Source: Planctomycetaceae bacterium
GTDB taxonomy: Bacteria > Planctomycetota > Phycisphaerae > UBA1845 > UTPLA1
Length of the DNA stretch: 64,000 bases
Assembly (NCBI GenBank): GCA_006969385.1
Contig: CP030884.1
Span: forward strand, 2,852,001 to 2,916,000
Direction: 5' to 3'
The notes under the pieces are model-generated. The model was not told where the DNA came from. It ran no database searches and saw only the letters and a list, made by a program, of their open reading frames with translations. Shown here in pieces: positions 1 through 9,135 of this stretch. Within the stretch, counting starts at the first letter, position 1, and every line of letters begins with the position of its first letter. A program made the translations under genes and the position numbers.

Positions 1-1
1 G

Positions 2-1099
2 ATCAACGAAGCCCGCGCGCAACTGATCGAAGCCATGACAGCGGGGCCGGGGCCGGCGGCGGCTAAGTTGGCCAACGACGCGATTCGTCGCGGCGTGGTG
101 GCGGGCGACGAACTCAGCCTGTTTCACGCCAACGTCTTTCTTGATCGACGCATCGCGGCGGGCAACCTCGTCAAGCGCCCGTTGGGTTGTCGGATCGACC
201 CGGAACAAACGCAAAACGGGTGTGCCGAACGACTCGCTCAGGTCTTCGATTACGGCGTATTGCCGATCGGACAATTGGATAACGACCGATCCGGCAGAGC
301 CGCGCGCGACCCGAATATCGAGACCTGGCTCAATCATCTGCGTCAGAAGAAAAAGACGGTTTGGGCCGAGGGCCTGCTCACGCTCGATCCGAGCGCAATG
401 CCCAGTTGGCTTGCGCGCGCCGCGCAGGACTACCCCAAGTTCCGCGACGCCGCCCAGTTGCATATTCGCTCGATGCTCAAGGCGTATGGCCCGTACGTGC
501 ACACGTGGGAGGCCATTCGCGGCGTGCACGCGCACAACGATTATCGCTTCACATTCGAGCAAATCATGGAGCTGACGCGCATCGCGTGTTTGCTGGTCAA
601 ACAAACCTCGCCTAAGAGCACGGTCGTGATCGGCGTCACACAGCCGTGGGGCGAGTACTACGCCAACGACCCACGCACCATTCCACCGATGTTGTTCGCC
701 GAAATGGCGCTAAGCAGCGGTATTCACTTCGATGCGTTTGCGGTTGACCTGCGCTTCGATATCACGAGCGGCAATCCGCAGATGCGCGATCTGATGCAAA
801 TCTCCAGTATGCTCGATCGCTTCGGTGCCTTCGGTAAGCCTGTGCATGTGATGTTCGCGGGCGTGCCGTCTGAACAAGCGGGCGACGGCACGAGTTGGCG
901 CGACGGTTGGAGCGAAGCCACGCAAGCGCAATGGTGCAACGATCTGATGCGCATCGCGTTCTCAAAGCCGGCCGTCGAGTCGGTCGCATTTCAACGCTTG
1001 ATCGATCGCGACGTGCCCGACGGTCTATTTAAAAAAGACGGCTCGCCAAAAGCTGCCGTGATGGAAATCATGCGGCTGCGAAAAGAGTTGGGTGTTTGA
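2..1099 (+). CDS. GH10-like (xylanase-fold) protein, 5' end outside the window
   Basis: The frame is open to the left edge, so the true start lies outside; the visible part is about 365 residues. The pattern resembles a glycoside hydrolase family 10 TIM barrel: a YVHTWEAIRG segment (about 494-523) sits where GH10 enzymes have WDVVNE, and the C-terminal part (GKPVHVMFAGVPSE, then W..W..ATQAQW, A.SKPAVESV, DGLFKKDGSPKAA) follows the usual GH10 ending. Both positions that normally carry the catalytic glutamates look replaced (NE by RG; TE by FA), so it may be a binding protein or altered enzyme, not an active xylanase. The missing N-terminus may hold a signal peptide or carbohydrate-binding domain. 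The family call is moderately sure; the activity is unknown. Confidence 0.6.
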   Translation: MNEARAQLIEAMTAGPGPAAAKLANDAIRRGVVAGDELSLFHANVFLDRRIAAGNLVKRPLGCRIDPEQTQNGCAERLAQVFDYGVLPIGQLDNDRSGRAARDPNIETWLNHLRQKKKTVWAEGLLTLDPSAMPSWLARAAQDYPKFRDAAQLHIRSMLKAYGPYVHTWEAIRGVHAHNDYRFTFEQIMELTRIACLLVKQTSPKSTVVIGVTQPWGEYYANDPRTIPPMLFAEMALSSGIHFDAFAVDLRFDITSGNPQMRDLMQISSMLDRFGAFGKPVHVMFAGVPSEQAGDGTSWRDGWSEATQAQWCNDLMRIAFSKPAVESVAFQRLIDRDVPDGLFKKDGSPKAAVMEIMRLRKELGV

Positions 1100-1153
1100 A
1101 AGAAGTTTGGCGGAAAGACTAAACCGAGTCGCACCAGCGAAACATCTAATCAT

Positions 1154-1813
1154 CTACTCACCAACACCACCCGAAGTTGCCGCCGTTTCGCCATTCAACC
1201 GTCGTTCCAATATTTGCAATATCTCGCGCTCGAGCGCCGTATCGCGCGGCAGGTCGGTCCAAACCTGCTTCTGGTCGGCCCGCAGCCCCGCATCCGAATC
1301 GATCGGTGTTGAATTCGGCAGGTCTGTGAATTCATCGTTGGTGCGCAGGGCGATATATTCCGACGTATCGAGCCGCTGCACGCGAATCTGGCAATGCGCC
1401 ACCATCTGCCCTTTGTTTTCCGTCACCCAAATCTTGCCGCTGCGTCGAAACTGATTGTTCGGCTTCAGCGTCTGATCGCCAATGCGTTCGCTGCCGCCGC
1501 GACGCGTGTACAGCGACGGGCCGGCATCGACCGTGCCCGCACTCGGCCGAGCGCGAACCGAATCAAAGTAGTTGCGCAGCGCATCACTACCTGCCTGAAC
1601 GACGACCGCCGAGTCGCCGACATTCACCACTTGCGACGTCGCGCCGCTACCGCCGCGCGGTTGGGCGGGGGCCGTCAGCGGCGTCGCTTCGCTGCAACCG
1701 AGCGCGCCCAGATGCAAACATGGCACAGTAAGCAACAAACTCACAGTTCGAGTCATGCGACCGACGCGTCGCGCGATGGTGAATCGATTTCGATAGGCGG
1801 CCAACTCGTACAT
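1154..1813 (-). CDS. Predicted lipoprotein of unknown function
   Basis: About 219 residues. I chose the ATG at 1813 because an AGGAG motif lies 5 bases upstream; a longer frame to 1909 has no such site and an ATG at 1756 is also possible. The N-terminus is a basic stretch, then a hydrophobic run (TVSLLLTVPCLHLGALGC) ending in a lipobox-like cysteine, which suggests export and lipidation. The mature part is polar with no domain I recognise; the middle (KIWVTENKGQMVAHCQIRVQRLDTSEYIALR) looks like beta strands and the C-terminus like a short helix. It is divergent to lpxK with about 130 bp between, which must hold both promoters. Confidence 0.65.
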   Translation of the reverse strand: MYELAAYRNRFTIARRVGRMTRTVSLLLTVPCLHLGALGCSEATPLTAPAQPRGGSGATSQVVNVGDSAVVVQAGSDALRNYFDSVRARPSAGTVDAGPSLYTRRGGSERIGDQTLKPNNQFRRSGKIWVTENKGQMVAHCQIRVQRLDTSEYIALRTNDEFTDLPNSTPIDSDAGLRADQKQVWTDLPRDTALEREILQILERRLNGETAATSGGVGE

Positions 1814-1944
1814 ACCATCTCCTCGCTGCCGAAGCGTAAGCGACAAACTCGTTCGTCGGGGATCGGTCGGTTTTCGTCGAATCATAGCCGCAGCGTCGAG
1901 CCTGACCACCCGCGCGGGCTTTTGCGGTAATATGATGACAGATC

Positions 1945-3069
1945 ATGCGCAGCCGTCACGATATTTTTTTCGATCTGATCAGCGGTCGCTCGCAAGGCCT
2001 TTTTGCGGATATCGCGCGCGGCCTGCTCACCGGCCTGTCGCTGTTGTATTCCCTCGTCATTCGGTTGCGAAACGTCTACTTCGATGCGGTGCCGGGGGCC
2101 GTGCAACGTCTGCCATCGCCCGTCATCTCCGTCGGTAACCTCACCGTCGGCGGTACGGGCAAAACGCCGATGACGATCGAAATCACCGACGCCGTTCGCC
2201 GGCGCGGTCATCGCGTGGCGATTCTCACGCGCGGCTACGTTGCCAAACACGCGCAACGCAATTCGACGGACGCTTCGCAGAGCGACGAAGCGATGCTCTT
2301 GGCGCGGCGCTGTCCACAGGCGTTGGTGGTCGTCAATCCGCGCCGGGCACAGGGCGGTCGCACGGCGCTCGAAGCCGGTTGCGATGTGCTGGTGATGGAC
2401 GACGGCTTTCAACATCGCCGCCTCGGGCGCGACCTCGATATCGTCTTGGTCGATGCCACCCGTCCGTTCGGCTTCGGCGCGATGTTGCCGCGCGGTTTGC
2501 TGCGCGAACCGCGCAGCGTGTTGCGGCGTGCGAATCTGTTGATCATGACACGCAGCGATCAGGTCACCGAAAAAGAACGCAAGCTGCTGCACGGACGGCT
2601 CGAACGCCTGTCGGGTGGCTTACCTGTGATCGAAGCCGCGCACCGACCGGCGGGCTTTGTCGATTTGGCGGGGGCGGCGCTCTCGATTGGCGATCCGTCC
2701 GACATTCGCGCGGTGTTGTTTGCCGGCATTGCCAATTTTGATGGCTTTCGCCAAACCGTCGAAGCACTGGGGGTGGAGATCGCCGCTGCCTACGAATATC
2801 CGGATCATCACGAGTACACGGGCGACGAGCTGGCGGGCCTGCGCGACGTTGCCGACAACCTCGAAGCCAACGCGTTGATAACCACAGAAAAAGACGCGGT
2901 GAAGTTGGAGCATCGCTGGCGCGACGGCGCGTGTCCGCTGTTGGTGTTGCGCATGAAGATGCAGTTTGACGAAGCTGACGCGCTGATCCTCGAACAAAAA
3001 ATCGACGACCTCTTAAGCCGCATCCCCAGTCGCCAAGCAATCGACGTTGCCGTTTCGCAAAGCACGTGA
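1945..3069 (+). CDS. lpxK: Tetraacyldisaccharide 4'-kinase
   Basis: LpxK phosphorylates the 4' position of the lipid A disaccharide precursor at the inner face of the cytoplasmic membrane. The 374-residue length is a little above the usual 320-350. An N-terminal hydrophobic helix (residues about 25-45) precedes the family P-loop SVGNLTVGGTGKTP (62-75), then VLVMDDGFQHR, the conserved DDGFQH motif, and later ITTEKDAVKL near the C-terminus. It overlaps the downstream glycosyltransferase by 4 bp, so the two are likely co-translated. Its presence implies a Gram-negative-type outer membrane with lipid A. Very secure. Confidence 0.95.
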   Translation: MRSRHDIFFDLISGRSQGLFADIARGLLTGLSLLYSLVIRLRNVYFDAVPGAVQRLPSPVISVGNLTVGGTGKTPMTIEITDAVRRRGHRVAILTRGYVAKHAQRNSTDASQSDEAMLLARRCPQALVVVNPRRAQGGRTALEAGCDVLVMDDGFQHRRLGRDLDIVLVDATRPFGFGAMLPRGLLREPRSVLRRANLLIMTRSDQVTEKERKLLHGRLERLSGGLPVIEAAHRPAGFVDLAGAALSIGDPSDIRAVLFAGIANFDGFRQTVEALGVEIAAAYEYPDHHEYTGDELAGLRDVADNLEANALITTEKDAVKLEHRWRDGACPLLVLRMKMQFDEADALILEQKIDDLLSRIPSRQAIDVAVSQST

Positions 3070-4538
3070 TATTCATGATCGCTCCCGCCGACCCATCATC
3101 AAACGAAACAGAGCCGACGGCATCCGCACCGATGCAAGTACCATCATGGTTGGTCGGACTCGTTTTGCTCGCGGTCGTTTGGCACGGGGCGATCGGTTTT
3201 CTCGCGCCCGATCACGAACTCACGCCGGATGAGGCGGAGTATTTGGCGCTGGCCGAATCATTGGCGGCGGGGGAGGGGTTCGTCCTTCCAACCGGCGACT
3301 ACGCCAAACGCATGCCCTTATATCCGTGGCTGTTGTCGCACCTTCGCGGCGAACAGGAATTTAGCGAGTGGCGCTCGACCATCGATCTCGTGCAAAGCGG
3401 CATGGCGGCATGGGGCACGATTGCATGGGCGTGTTGCGCCGGTTTACTGGCCGGTCGCCGCGCCGGGATTTTGGCCGGGCTTATCGCCGCGTTATATGGG
3501 CCGTTTGCGTTTCTTCAGACGCAGTACTTAACCGAGACGCTGACGATTGCATTGCTCGCCACGGCGCTCGCGATTTATCTCGCGTACGCCGTCGCCGATG
3601 GTCGGACCAGGAACACGCGCACGATGGCGCTCGTCGGCGTGTCGCTGCTCATCGGTCTCGCCACCCTCGCCCGCGCCAACATGTTGGTCGCACTGTTTCC
3701 GTTTGCCATCGACTTTGCGCTGCGCCGTCGGCTCAACGGTCGCTTCGTCGGCGCGCTGGCGTTGCTACTACCGGCGGGCCTCATGCTGGCGAGTTGGGCA
3801 TATCGCAACGATCAGCAAGTCGGCAAGTTTACGCTCTCGACGATTGGCGGTTTGAACTTTTATTTGGGTAACAATCCCGATTACGCCGCCGATGCCGGCG
3901 TCGCGTCGGCTGATTACCAACGCTTCGATCGCCTGCGCGCTGATGGTCTGTCCGAAGTCGAAGCCGACCGCGCGCTGTATGCGGAAGCGTGGTCGTTCAT
4001 CCGGAATCAGCCCTCCACGGCACTCGCAAACGTGGGTCGTAAGCTCGTCACGTTTATCACGCCGACAACACAGCGCTTCGGACCGGTGTTGTTCGTGTTG
4101 GTCACGGTGCTACCGGCATACGTTTTATGGTTGCGTCGTAAGAGAACTGTTGACGCCCCCAACCCGTCGAAGACCGCGCCGATATTAGCGCGCGGCGTGT
4201 GGATCGCGACGGCGCTTGCCTTGGCGTGGCTCATCTATTGGGTTTACGCGCAGCTCAGCGCGCAAGCGGCGGCGGGGGCCGGCGTTGGTATGCCACCGCC
4301 GTATATCGCGCCGCACTATCTTCTCCCGCTCGGTGCGCTGGCGCTGGTGTTGTCGCGCTTCGAATTTCAAACGCGCCGGCTGCTTGTGGGGATTTTCCTC
4401 GCTCAACTGGCTGTCGCGCTAATCTTCATTCCGCTTTCGCGCATTCGCTGGACCGTGGACGGCGTGTTGATCATCGCACTCGCCGTCGGAGTGGTTCAGT
4501 TCTGTGATTACCTGCGACAACCGATGCGCGAAGCGTGA
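3066..4538 (+). CDS. ArnT/PMT-like (GT39) membrane glycosyltransferase
   Basis: A polytopic membrane protein of about 490 residues with roughly 10-11 hydrophobic segments. The first periplasmic loop after helix 1 carries DHELTPDEAEYLALAESLAAGEGF, the acidic DE-type motif of the GT39/ArnT family, which transfers sugars from polyprenyl-phosphate carriers. The start is either GTG at 3066, overlapping the lpxK stop by 4 bp, or ATG at 3075. A loop at GGLNFYLGNNPDYAADAGVASADY is also typical of this superfamily. Pairing with lpxK suggests a role in decorating lipid A or another envelope glycan, but the acceptor cannot be read from the sequence. Confidence 0.75.
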   Translation: MIFMIAPADPSSNETEPTASAPMQVPSWLVGLVLLAVVWHGAIGFLAPDHELTPDEAEYLALAESLAAGEGFVLPTGDYAKRMPLYPWLLSHLRGEQEFSEWRSTIDLVQSGMAAWGTIAWACCAGLLAGRRAGILAGLIAALYGPFAFLQTQYLTETLTIALLATALAIYLAYAVADGRTRNTRTMALVGVSLLIGLATLARANMLVALFPFAIDFALRRRLNGRFVGALALLLPAGLMLASWAYRNDQQVGKFTLSTIGGLNFYLGNNPDYAADAGVASADYQRFDRLRADGLSEVEADRALYAEAWSFIRNQPSTALANVGRKLVTFITPTTQRFGPVLFVLVTVLPAYVLWLRRKRTVDAPNPSKTAPILARGVWIATALALAWLIYWVYAQLSAQAAAGAGVGMPPPYIAPHYLLPLGALALVLSRFEFQTRRLLVGIFLAQLAVALIFIPLSRIRWTVDGVLIIALAVGVVQFCDYLRQPMREA

Positions 4539-4615
4539 AGGTGCATCGACGGGTGCGCCCCTCAAGCGCTGTGACGCTCTTTTCTTAACCCGGTGTATCC
4601 CCGCAAGCGCTGTGG

Positions 4616-4634
4616 CACCGGTTTGCAACCGGTG
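4616..4634. repeat. Short palindromic repeat, 8-bp arms
   Basis: CACCGGTT and AACCGGTG are perfect inverse complements separated by TGC. No T-run follows. Likely a REP-like element. Confidence 0.55.
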
Positions 4635-4797
4635 TGTTCGGAGTCGATAAATTTCGCGGCGAACTGCAAGGCAGCTCGGTAACTTGAGTTCCTTTATGCA
4701 GCTCGGAGTCACCACGTTTTTGAGCGGGTTCTTCGAATACTTCGCCGCGGGGACGCGGCGGCTCTGAATTTCCATTACGCCGAATGTCTGCGCGGTG

Positions 4798-4820
4798 CCC
4801 CACCCTTTCCAAGGGTGGGG
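4798..4820. repeat. Short palindromic repeat, 10-bp arms
   Basis: CCCCACCCTT and AAGGGTGGGG pair perfectly around a TCC loop, about 100 bp ahead of purQ. No T-run follows on the plus strand. It may be a REP-like element or part of the purQ leader. Confidence 0.55.
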
Positions 4821-4921
4821 GACAAAAGAAGCGCCGCCACAATACGTCGAGGACGCACCACCATTCCCGCAACGATGCCGACCCTGCTGACCGATTTCCG
4901 ATTCCCGCTACAATCCACGTC

Positions 4922-5719
4922 ATGGCGATTCCCAACGTTCTCGTGTTGCGTGCTCCCGGTATCAACTGCGATGAAGAAACCGTCTTCACGTGGCAGCTGG
5001 CCGGCGCGCGGGCGAAGGCCGTCCACATCAACGAATTGATCGAATCGCCGGCGCTACTCGACGATCAACAGGTGCTCACGATTCCCGGCGGCTTTAGCTT
5101 CGGTGACGACATCGCCAGCGGCAAGGTGCTCGCCAATCGCATCATCCAGCGTCTCGGCGACCATCTCACGCGCTTTGTTGAACGCGGCGGATGCGTCCTC
5201 GGAATTTGCAACGGCTTTCAAGTGTTGGTCCGTACCGGACTCGTGCCGGGCACCGATGCGCCAGCGCGGGCCACGCTCGGTTGGAACGAGAGCGGTCGCT
5301 ACGAAGCGCGCTGGGTGCGCCTCAGAGCGCTCACCGATCGATCGCCATTTTTGGAGGCGGGTGCAGAGTACGAATTCCCTGTCGAGCACGCCGAAGGTCG
5401 CTTGCTGTTCGAAGACGGTGCGGCGGGTGCCGAACGTCTCAAAGCGGCGGGGCGGGTCGCGTTGGAATACATCGCGCGCGACGGCGGTGACGGCCCTGTG
5501 AGTTTCCCCGACAACCCCAATGGCAGCACTAAAAACGCCGCCGGACTGATCGATGCTTCGGGGCGCGTGCTCGGACTCATGCCGCATCCGGAGCGCTACA
5601 TCGATTCGACCCAGTACCGCACGGGCCCGCTTCGCAATACTAAAAACGGTGATTTGCCCCTCGCCGACGGTCTGCGCTTCTTTCAAACCGCCGTGCGCCG
5701 CCTCGTTGCCGAAGCCTAA
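4922..5719 (+). CDS. purQ: Phosphoribosylformylglycinamidine synthase, glutaminase subunit
   Basis: PurQ supplies ammonia from glutamine to PurL in step 4 of purine synthesis. The 265-residue protein begins MAIPNVLVLRAPGINCDEET, the classic PurQ N-terminus, which fixes the start at 4922 although the frame is open further upstream. The nucleophile is Cys96 in GICNGFQVL; the oxyanion region is PGGFSFGDDIASGK; the His222/Glu224 pair lies in MPHPERY. The length is that of the longer PurQ form (about 260) as opposed to the 220-residue Bacillus form. No purL or purS is adjacent. Confidence 0.95.
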   Translation: MAIPNVLVLRAPGINCDEETVFTWQLAGARAKAVHINELIESPALLDDQQVLTIPGGFSFGDDIASGKVLANRIIQRLGDHLTRFVERGGCVLGICNGFQVLVRTGLVPGTDAPARATLGWNESGRYEARWVRLRALTDRSPFLEAGAEYEFPVEHAEGRLLFEDGAAGAERLKAAGRVALEYIARDGGDGPVSFPDNPNGSTKNAAGLIDASGRVLGLMPHPERYIDSTQYRTGPLRNTKNGDLPLADGLRFFQTAVRRLVAEA

Positions 5720-5916
5720 ATCGTCGATCTCACCTGCTAATACTGCTAAGGCGATCTTTGCCGAACCAGGCGCAAAGAGGAGCAAGATTCCTTTCAAAAT
5801 TGTCGCCGACCGTCGATAGAAGTGGATCATATTTTCGATATTCGCCGCCGCTCTGGTGCATGACGTGAGCGCTATCGGTCGGCCCCAATACACCCCAGAC
5901 CTGCAAGGAAGCGAAC

Positions 5917-7749
5917 ATGTTTTCCCAGACCCGCATGATGGTAAGAGCCGCGATGATCGGCATCTTGTTGATCGTGGTTTCCAACGGTTGCTCGAATCAA
6001 AAACCGGCACCGTTCGAGCCTGAATCGCGCGTGCTCAGCGATAAGCACGAAGCGCCGTTCAACCCGCAGGAGCGTTACCCCGGATGGGCGTTCGACCAGC
6101 CCGAATACATGCAGCCTAACACACCGCTCGATTCCGAAATGCCGATTCGCGGTGATGACCCCAATCACTTCTTCACCAACAACTGCGTCGTGTTGATCGA
6201 GCAGCCCAGTGGCTACACCCCGGAAGAGATTCCGCGGGTCGCCGTGTATCGCTCCGACGACAACGGCTTCACTTGGAAGCGCGACGGCATGTTCGGGCGC
6301 GAGCAACAGTACTACGCGCTCGAGACCTACGCCGATGGCGACTACGGTATTCGCTTCGTCGGACCCGGGCAGCAATTGGCAGAGCGCACGCCCGCCGATC
6401 CGCAACGCGTCTATCACGTCGATACCCAACCACCGGAACTCGAGATCGAAATCAATCCCGAGAAAACCTGGTATCGCCCCGGCGACCAGATCAAGATCGC
6501 ATGGGCCGCGCGCGACCCGCATCTCATCGCCAACCCGGTGCGCCTCGGCATGTTGATGGACTTCACCGGCGACATTCGTAATCTGGTCGAGCTGCAGCGC
6601 GACCTAGCGGATGAAGGCTCGATGACCTATCGGATCATGCCCGATACGGCCGGCCACGAAATCGTTTTCCGCGTGGAAGCGCTGGACCGCGCTGAGAACC
6701 TCGGCCTCGCTTATTCGCACCATCTGCAAGTCGTCGATCAGGATGCCGAGCAGATCGTGCAGAAGCGCGCTCGTCGTCCGCACGACGATCGCCTGCCCGC
6801 GCGCCAACAACCGACACGGCAGCTGGCACCGGTGCGCTCGAACCCGACGCCTGCAATGGAAACCATGACGCCGATTAGCCAAGCATCGCCGCCGACCGTT
6901 GGCCAACCGAAGACCATCGAAGCGGCGAAGAGACCCAACACGCCGACTGTGATCAGCGCCGCGTCGATGACGAATGACGAACTCGCCGTCAACGACGGTG
7001 ACGATTCGGTGCAGTCGATCATGCGCCCTGAGCGCGAGCCGACGCATAAGTCGATTGCGATTCGCACGTCGGAGAAAAAGGACGACCGCGCGCCCGCGAT
7101 GACGGCGGTGACGATTGCACCGCGCAAGCCGACGAACCAATCGGAAGCGGTCGCGGCCAAGGACGATCGAAAAAAGGATGAAGCGCAAATCGCCGCCGAT
7201 GCGGCCCGCGCCCAAGAAATGATCGCGTCGTTCAAGACGGCCTTCGGCAAGATGGCCGATACGGTTGCGACCGCCGCCGAAGAAGCACGCAAGGAACAGG
7301 CGCTGGTGCGAGCCGAGGAAGCGGAAATAACCGAAGAAGAAACCGCGTCAACGACGGCCGTCGCAAACCGTGAAGAAGCGGACATTCATCCGTCGGATCG
7401 CGACTCCACCTCGGTCAAGGTTGTACCGGTTGCGGCACGCAGCGAATTCCACCCGGCGGCCTCGTCCTCAACCGCGCGCGGAACGTCACCGCTGGCCACG
7501 CCCGATTCGAACACGCTCGTCGCGCCGATGCCCGGCATCGTCGCCAGCGACAGCAACGCGGACGGCTCGTCCCATCCGTGGCGGTCGCTCGGCAGCAAGC
7601 CCGATGGCGGCAAGGCACCGGTTTGGTCGCTGCCTTCCGATAAACCGTCGCTGCGCGGTCGGCCCACCATCCGTGTGGTCGAACAGCCGACGCGCAGCAA
7701 AAAGGTGTATGCCGGCACGCCGACCGAAGACGAAACGCCGGTCGAGTAA
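5917..7749 (+). CDS. Large predicted lipoprotein with disordered C-terminal half
   Basis: 610 residues. AAGGAAG lies just ahead of the ATG. A hydrophobic segment ends in VVSNGC, a lipobox-like site with the cysteine at residue 25, so the protein is probably anchored to a membrane. Residues about 90-280 look like beta-sandwich modules (VAVYRSDDNGFTWKRDG; VDTQPPELEIEINPEKTWYRPGDQIKIAW; AGHEIVFRVEALDRAENLG), a style seen in fibronectin or Ig-like repeats. From about residue 285 on it is rich in Pro, Ala, Glu, Lys and Thr and probably disordered, with a short Ala/Glu-rich helical stretch near 425-475. A strong terminator follows at 7803. Function unknown. Confidence 0.75.
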   Translation: MFSQTRMMVRAAMIGILLIVVSNGCSNQKPAPFEPESRVLSDKHEAPFNPQERYPGWAFDQPEYMQPNTPLDSEMPIRGDDPNHFFTNNCVVLIEQPSGYTPEEIPRVAVYRSDDNGFTWKRDGMFGREQQYYALETYADGDYGIRFVGPGQQLAERTPADPQRVYHVDTQPPELEIEINPEKTWYRPGDQIKIAWAARDPHLIANPVRLGMLMDFTGDIRNLVELQRDLADEGSMTYRIMPDTAGHEIVFRVEALDRAENLGLAYSHHLQVVDQDAEQIVQKRARRPHDDRLPARQQPTRQLAPVRSNPTPAMETMTPISQASPPTVGQPKTIEAAKRPNTPTVISAASMTNDELAVNDGDDSVQSIMRPEREPTHKSIAIRTSEKKDDRAPAMTAVTIAPRKPTNQSEAVAAKDDRKKDEAQIAADAARAQEMIASFKTAFGKMADTVATAAEEARKEQALVRAEEAEITEEETASTTAVANREEADIHPSDRDSTSVKVVPVAARSEFHPAASSSTARGTSPLATPDSNTLVAPMPGIVASDSNADGSSHPWRSLGSKPDGGKAPVWSLPSDKPSLRGRPTIRVVEQPTRSKKVYAGTPTEDETPVE

Positions 7750-7802
7750 ACCACCGACGCCATCTAAGAGCGATGGCAAGCCTCCGAAATAAACGTCCCC
7801 TT

Positions 7803-7835
7803 AAGCCCCGGCCCGAAACCGCCGGGGCTTTTTAT
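7803..7835 (+). terminator. Rho-independent terminator after the 5917-7749 lipoprotein gene
   Basis: AAGCCCCGGC pairs perfectly with GCCGGGGCTT across an 8-base loop and is followed by TTTATTT. Confidence 0.85.
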
Positions 7836-8001
7836 TTGCCAAATCGTCGTGGAGCCTGCACAGTCGCCTTCTGCGGTGAATTCCGCACGGCAGCGTGAAC
7901 GTGGACCGGCGCTGCCGTTTGATTTTGACGGGGGAGGACAGCCGCCCGAATCCCGGCACCCCGTGTAATACCAAATCCATCACTTAGATGAAAGGCTATT
8001 C

Positions 8002-8979
8002 ATGCAGCGCTCCATCGCTCGATTGTGTATCACCACGATCTTGGTCGCCGTTACCGCTCCGGTTATTGCGGGCGAGACCTACGACCTCACGCCCAAGTTC
8101 GAACAAGGCAAGAAGCAGTACATCGAAGAGTCATCCAAGGTCACACAAAATATCTCCGAAATGCCGATGGCCAACCAAACTTTCGACACGGTCGAAGGCG
8201 TTATCGAAACCATCACCTCGGCCACCATTGAAGGCACGACGATGTCGTTGAAGTACGACCGGCAGAAGTTCAACCTGACGGTCATGGGTCAGAAGCAGTC
8301 GTACGATTCCGACGACGACGCGGCGGGCTCGCCGATGATCAAGCCGATCTTCAAACCGATGCTCGGCAAAGAGTTCACGCTCACGCTCGATAAAGATCGC
8401 AACCCCGTTTCGGTAACCGGTATCGATGAAATCCGCGCTGATGTTGAAAAGAGCGCGGGCGGTAATCCGATGTCGGCGCAGTTGGGGCAGCAAGTCGCCG
8501 CCAACCTGACGGAAGAAGGCGTCAAGCAGGAATGGGGCAAAGGCCGCATGATGTTTGTGCCCGAAAAGCCGGTGGCCGTGGGCGATACCTGGACCAAAAA
8601 CGATACGCGGACCGACGGCCCCATCGGCACCATCGAAACCAAGACGACTTATACACTCAAAGTAGTCAAAGACATGGAAGTGCGCGGCAAGACGCGCAAG
8701 ACGGCCGTCATCACTTACGAATCCGAGATGAGCCCCGGTAAGGACAACGCCGCCGGTGGTGCGACGCTCAAGAGCGGCACGCGTAAAGGCACCATCCACT
8801 TCGATCTAAACACGCGCCGCGTCTTCGCGGGCAAGTATGAAGGCACGCTCGATTTGCAGGCCCAAGGGCCCGGCGGTCAGGTCCTTAATATCTCGGTGTC
8901 CATCGACGCCGAACGCGAGTGCATGTCGGTGCAGGAACGTGCTAAGCAGCGTAGCGCCGAGAAGTCGGATTCGGAATAA
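8002..8979 (+). CDS. Exported protein of unknown function (DUF6263-like)
   Basis: 325 residues with a clean Sec signal peptide (MQRSIARLCITTILVAVTAPVIAGE, predicted cut after VIA). AAAGG stands 7 bases before the ATG. The mature protein has many alternating beta-type segments and the phrase GKGRMMFVPEKPVAVGDTWTKNDTRTDGPIGTIETKTTYTL, which recalls the DUF6263 family of exported proteins common in Planctomycetes and Bacteroidetes; this is from memory and tentative. The protein is Lys- and Thr-rich with no enzyme motif. It is framed by terminators at 7803 and 9074, so it is likely transcribed alone. Confidence 0.7.
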   Translation: MQRSIARLCITTILVAVTAPVIAGETYDLTPKFEQGKKQYIEESSKVTQNISEMPMANQTFDTVEGVIETITSATIEGTTMSLKYDRQKFNLTVMGQKQSYDSDDDAAGSPMIKPIFKPMLGKEFTLTLDKDRNPVSVTGIDEIRADVEKSAGGNPMSAQLGQQVAANLTEEGVKQEWGKGRMMFVPEKPVAVGDTWTKNDTRTDGPIGTIETKTTYTLKVVKDMEVRGKTRKTAVITYESEMSPGKDNAAGGATLKSGTRKGTIHFDLNTRRVFAGKYEGTLDLQAQGPGGQVLNISVSIDAERECMSVQERAKQRSAEKSDSE

Positions 8980-9073
8980 CCATCCGCTTTTGCAAGCCGT
9001 TCACGTTCGATGCCGCGGCGAAGAAAACCGGCGGCGTCGCGCTGAATACGCTGTCGAATCGCAGAGATTAACT

Positions 9074-9102
9074 CCCGGCCGCGCGAGCGGTCGGGCTTTT
9101 TT
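9074..9102 (+). terminator. Rho-independent terminator after the 8002-8979 gene
   Basis: CCCGGCCG pairs with CGGTCGGG (one G-T pair) across a 6-base loop, followed by C and six T. Confidence 0.8.
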
Positions 9103-9135
9103 CGTTTACATCAATCAGCCATTGAGGTCTTCGCC

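Larger units (their letters stand above)
4539..4921. other. Intergenic region with two short perfect hairpins
   Basis: No convincing coding potential in 383 bp. It holds two unrelated perfect inverted repeats: CACCGGTT-TGC-AACCGGTG at 4616-4634 and CCCCACCCTT-TCC-AAGGGTGGGG at 4798-4820. Neither is followed by a T-run, so they look more like dispersed palindromic repeats than terminators, although either could act at the RNA level upstream of purQ. Confidence 0.6.
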
